The notes beneath the pieces are model-generated. The model was not told where the DNA came from. It saw only the letters and a program-made list of their open reading frames with translations, and did not search any database. The position numbers were made by a program, and so were the translations under genes. A stretch of 64,000 bases of DNA, taken from NCBI GenBank assembly GCA_956465555.1, contig OY101130.1:992001-1056000 (forward strand), written 5' to 3'. The DNA comes from Nitzschia sp. pyKryTriq1. Lineage: Eukaryota; Bacillariophyta; Bacillariophyceae; Bacillariales; Bacillariaceae. This document shows positions 62,148-64,000 of this stretch, one piece after another; the stretch's first letter is position 1; every line of letters begins with the position of its first letter.

Positions 62148-64000
62148 TCATCCGCATACTCTTGTTGCCACGTTACAAGATAAGGGGACTTGGCACCCAT
62201 TATTGGTATTGACCAAAGAATTAGGACAGCAGCGCTGGTCTTTGACGCCACATGGCTTGCACCTTCCTTCAAACGCTAATGCTGAACCATCGCCATTAAC
62301 ATTGTAACAAGCCTGTGGTTGAGTCAAGACAGAATAATCAAAACATCCGTCCACGGTGGTACTGGTGCCCGTTGCCACTTCGTTGCCAATTATATCTTCA
62401 GCACAACAAGGTTGGTCTGGTACGCCACACCTCCTGCATGTCCCGCCAATACATGAGAGTGGTTGCTCTCCGGTCATGATCACTATAAAATCTTTGCATG
62501 TCGATTTGTCACAGCAGGCTTGACCCTCGTCACCGCAGTCGGTGGGGGATTGAGATGGCACTTGAGATGGTGTCTTGGAAGGTGCATTGGAAGGCACTCG
62601 CGAGGGTGCGCAAGAAGGACGGGGAGTGGGAGACACAGTCGGGGATCCTTTTCCAGACCCTTTGCCCTTTCCAGATCCCTTGCCCGAATCCAAGCACGGG
62701 TCCCGGATGCTTCCTTTACCTCCCTTTCCTTTACCCCCTGCCGACATTTCCATGGCCACGCTGCTGGAAGTCGGCAAGATGGCGGCGTTGGAGATTCCAA
62801 CAAACTGTCCATTTTCCATGCCAGTTTCCTTGATGTTCTTTTCAATCGCCAAAAGAATGTTGCCGGCATCCAAAGAATCGTCGGCGTCGTCTTCTTCCAC
62901 GAGACTGCGACGCTCGAGCACATTGACCTGCCCACGTCGTCCACCACCTCTGCTCTTTCGGGAAGATCGGCCTGGTGAGGATGATGACGAGGATGGTAGT
63001 GCCGAGTCGTACATAACCTGTAACTTTCGTCCTCGTGAAGGGTCACTGCTAGTGCTGCTGCTATCATCTTGTCCAAACGAAGAAGGATAGATAGAGGCAA
63101 AGGCCTTGCCCTCGGAGCAGCCATCGCAGGAGATGCGAGTCAAGAATGTTACCACCAATGCAGATTGATAATAATCATTAGTAGTAGTCTGACCGGTAGT
63201 TGTGGTGGTAGTGCCCCCGTCGTTGCTGCCCTTGGGAAATAGTTGTGGGTTGGGAAAGCTGACCAACACTTGATCGATCATGACAGCGTCAAACATCCAT
63301 CGTTCGTAGTCATCGGCACAACCCTTGGAAACGACATTGAAACCCATCGACACTGCCTTGGCAAGTTCGAATTGTTCCAGTTCCGTAGTCTTCCGAGTAT
63401 AGCCTGCCAAAATAAGTTCCAACTGTGGCTCGTTAATCTGCTTGATTTGGCCCGGTTCGCAGGAAGAAGAATAAGCTGCCTCGGCCGCGCTTGTATTCTT
63501 TTCATCAAATGCCTTGGAGAGAAGTCCGGCCATGAGAGGCACCAAGAAGAGAGCTCCACCCAGAATGACGGCAATCGCCATGCAGCGACGGTTGCACCAC
63601 CACTTGGAGAAAGAGTACTTGGTCGACAGCGCTCGTGGTGATCGAACTACTGCTGCTACCCATGATCGACTATTCTTTGCAGAGGGAGGTTTGATTGGAG
63701 TGTCATCGTCATCATCATCATCATCGTCGTCCTGGGCAGGGTATGCGTATTCTTTGTAACCAGCAGCAGTGGTGCTGTCCTCCAATACTGGAGCGTCGAC
63801 AAATTTCCCTGTCGAAACAAAGGGAGGATAATCATCAAACGATGACGACGCCTCTTGATGATCTTCATGGTGATACAAGTGTACCGGTGCTGCTTGCTCC
63901 TCGTGGCCAAAAATTCGATACGAGTTTCGGTCTTGCTGCTGCTGCTGCTGCTGAAGCTTCTTCAGATACTTCTTTTGTTGTTGTCGTTTTCGATCATCGT
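62148..64000 (-). CDS. Type II membrane protein with PSxxPS repeats and CGxxxQxCC motifs, partial at right edge
   Basis: The frame is open to base 64000 without a usable start, so the 5' end lies outside the window. The visible 617 residues begin with a Lys/Gln-rich stretch, an Asp run and one transmembrane helix (CMAIAVILGGALFLVPLMAG). The ectodomain contains a folded part (ELELILAGYTRKTTELEQFE), Gly/Lys/Ser repeats and a PSxxPS stretch (PSRVPSNAPSKTPSQVPSQS), which is widespread in diatom surface proteins. It ends with a cysteine-rich domain in which CGxxxQxCC occurs three times (CGDEGQACC, CGVPDQPCC, CGVKDQRCC). It is probably a cell-wall or adhesion-related protein. The stop lies 105 bp from that of the preceding gene. 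Confidence 0.78.
   Translation of the reverse strand, partial: DDRKRQQQKKYLKKLQQQQQQQDRNSYRIFGHEEQAAPVHLYHHEDHQEASSSFDDYPPFVSTGKFVDAPVLEDSTTAAGYKEYAYPAQDDDDDDDDDDTPIKPPSAKNSRSWVAAVVRSPRALSTKYSFSKWWCNRRCMAIAVILGGALFLVPLMAGLLSKAFDEKNTSAAEAAYSSSCEPGQIKQINEPQLELILAGYTRKTTELEQFELAKAVSMGFNVVSKGCADDYERWMFDAVMIDQVLVSFPNPQLFPKGSNDGGTTTTTTGQTTTNDYYQSALVVTFLTRISCDGCSEGKAFASIYPSSFGQDDSSSTSSDPSRGRKLQVMYDSALPSSSSSSPGRSSRKSRGGGRRGQVNVLERRSLVEEDDADDSLDAGNILLAIEKNIKETGMENGQFVGISNAAILPTSSSVAMEMSAGGKGKGGKGSIRDPCLDSGKGSGKGKGSGKGSPTVSPTPRPSCAPSRVPSNAPSKTPSQVPSQSPTDCGDEGQACCDKSTCKDFIVIMTGEQPLSCIGGTCRRCGVPDQPCCAEDIIGNEVATGTSTTVDGCFDYSVLTQPQACYNVNGDGSALAFEGRCKPCGVKDQRCCPNSLVNTNNGCQVPLSCNVATRVCG

Overview
This window reads as nuclear DNA from a stramenopile alga, most likely a raphid or other pennate diatom. 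The evidence is short introns of about 88-207 bp with GT..AG ends, many single-exon genes, glutamine/serine/aspartate homopolymer runs in proteins, a secreted-type protein with PSxxPS repeats, a Tic22-like protein with a signal peptide plus NAF cleavage motif as used for secondary plastids, and a pair of polyunsaturated-fatty-acid-type desaturases. The species cannot be named from sequence alone. No bacterial operon, CRISPR array or rRNA gene was seen. Coordinates of spliced genes below come from joining exons by eye at consensus splice sites with reading phase checked.

Left part (1-10 kb): a FAR1/GCM1-type zinc-finger gene; a membrane-anchored TPR protein; two abutting but unrelated satellite arrays (41-bp and 48/49-bp units); a coding-like remnant; and a four-exon DnaJ gene with a DnaJ-X type C-terminus. 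10-14 kb holds two nearly identical membrane desaturases transcribed head to head from one spacer. 14-27 kb contains three paralogues of a four-helix membrane protein family (called here families A, B and C), a small TPR-like protein, a very young non-coding element with 201-bp terminal direct repeats inserted into an older duplicated sequence, and an armadillo-like protein.

Middle (28-46 kb): a transcription factor with two separate bZIP domains, Tic22-like, SAM methyltransferase, GNAT acetyltransferase, FMN-dependent 2-hydroxyacid oxidase, a small zinc-binding protein, a GT61-like Golgi glycosyltransferase, a second TPR paralogue, a Q-rich nuclear-type protein, and a coiled-coil protein with an acidic tail. 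Right part (47-64 kb): a large multi-pass membrane protein, a zeta-toxin-family P-loop kinase fused to a cysteine cluster, a four-helix membrane protein, the third TPR paralogue, a second armadillo-like paralogue, a type I membrane protein and a cysteine-rich PSxxPS membrane protein that runs off the right edge.

The most striking theme is local paralogy: four families (TPR x3, tetraspan x3, armadillo-like x2, desaturase x2) account for ten of about 28 genes in 64 kb. The best candidates for undescribed biology are the tetraspan family with its conserved phase-2 introns, the terminal-repeat element that carries a tRNA-like pol III promoter in each terminal repeat, the paired satellites built on palindromic sites, and the dual-bZIP factor.
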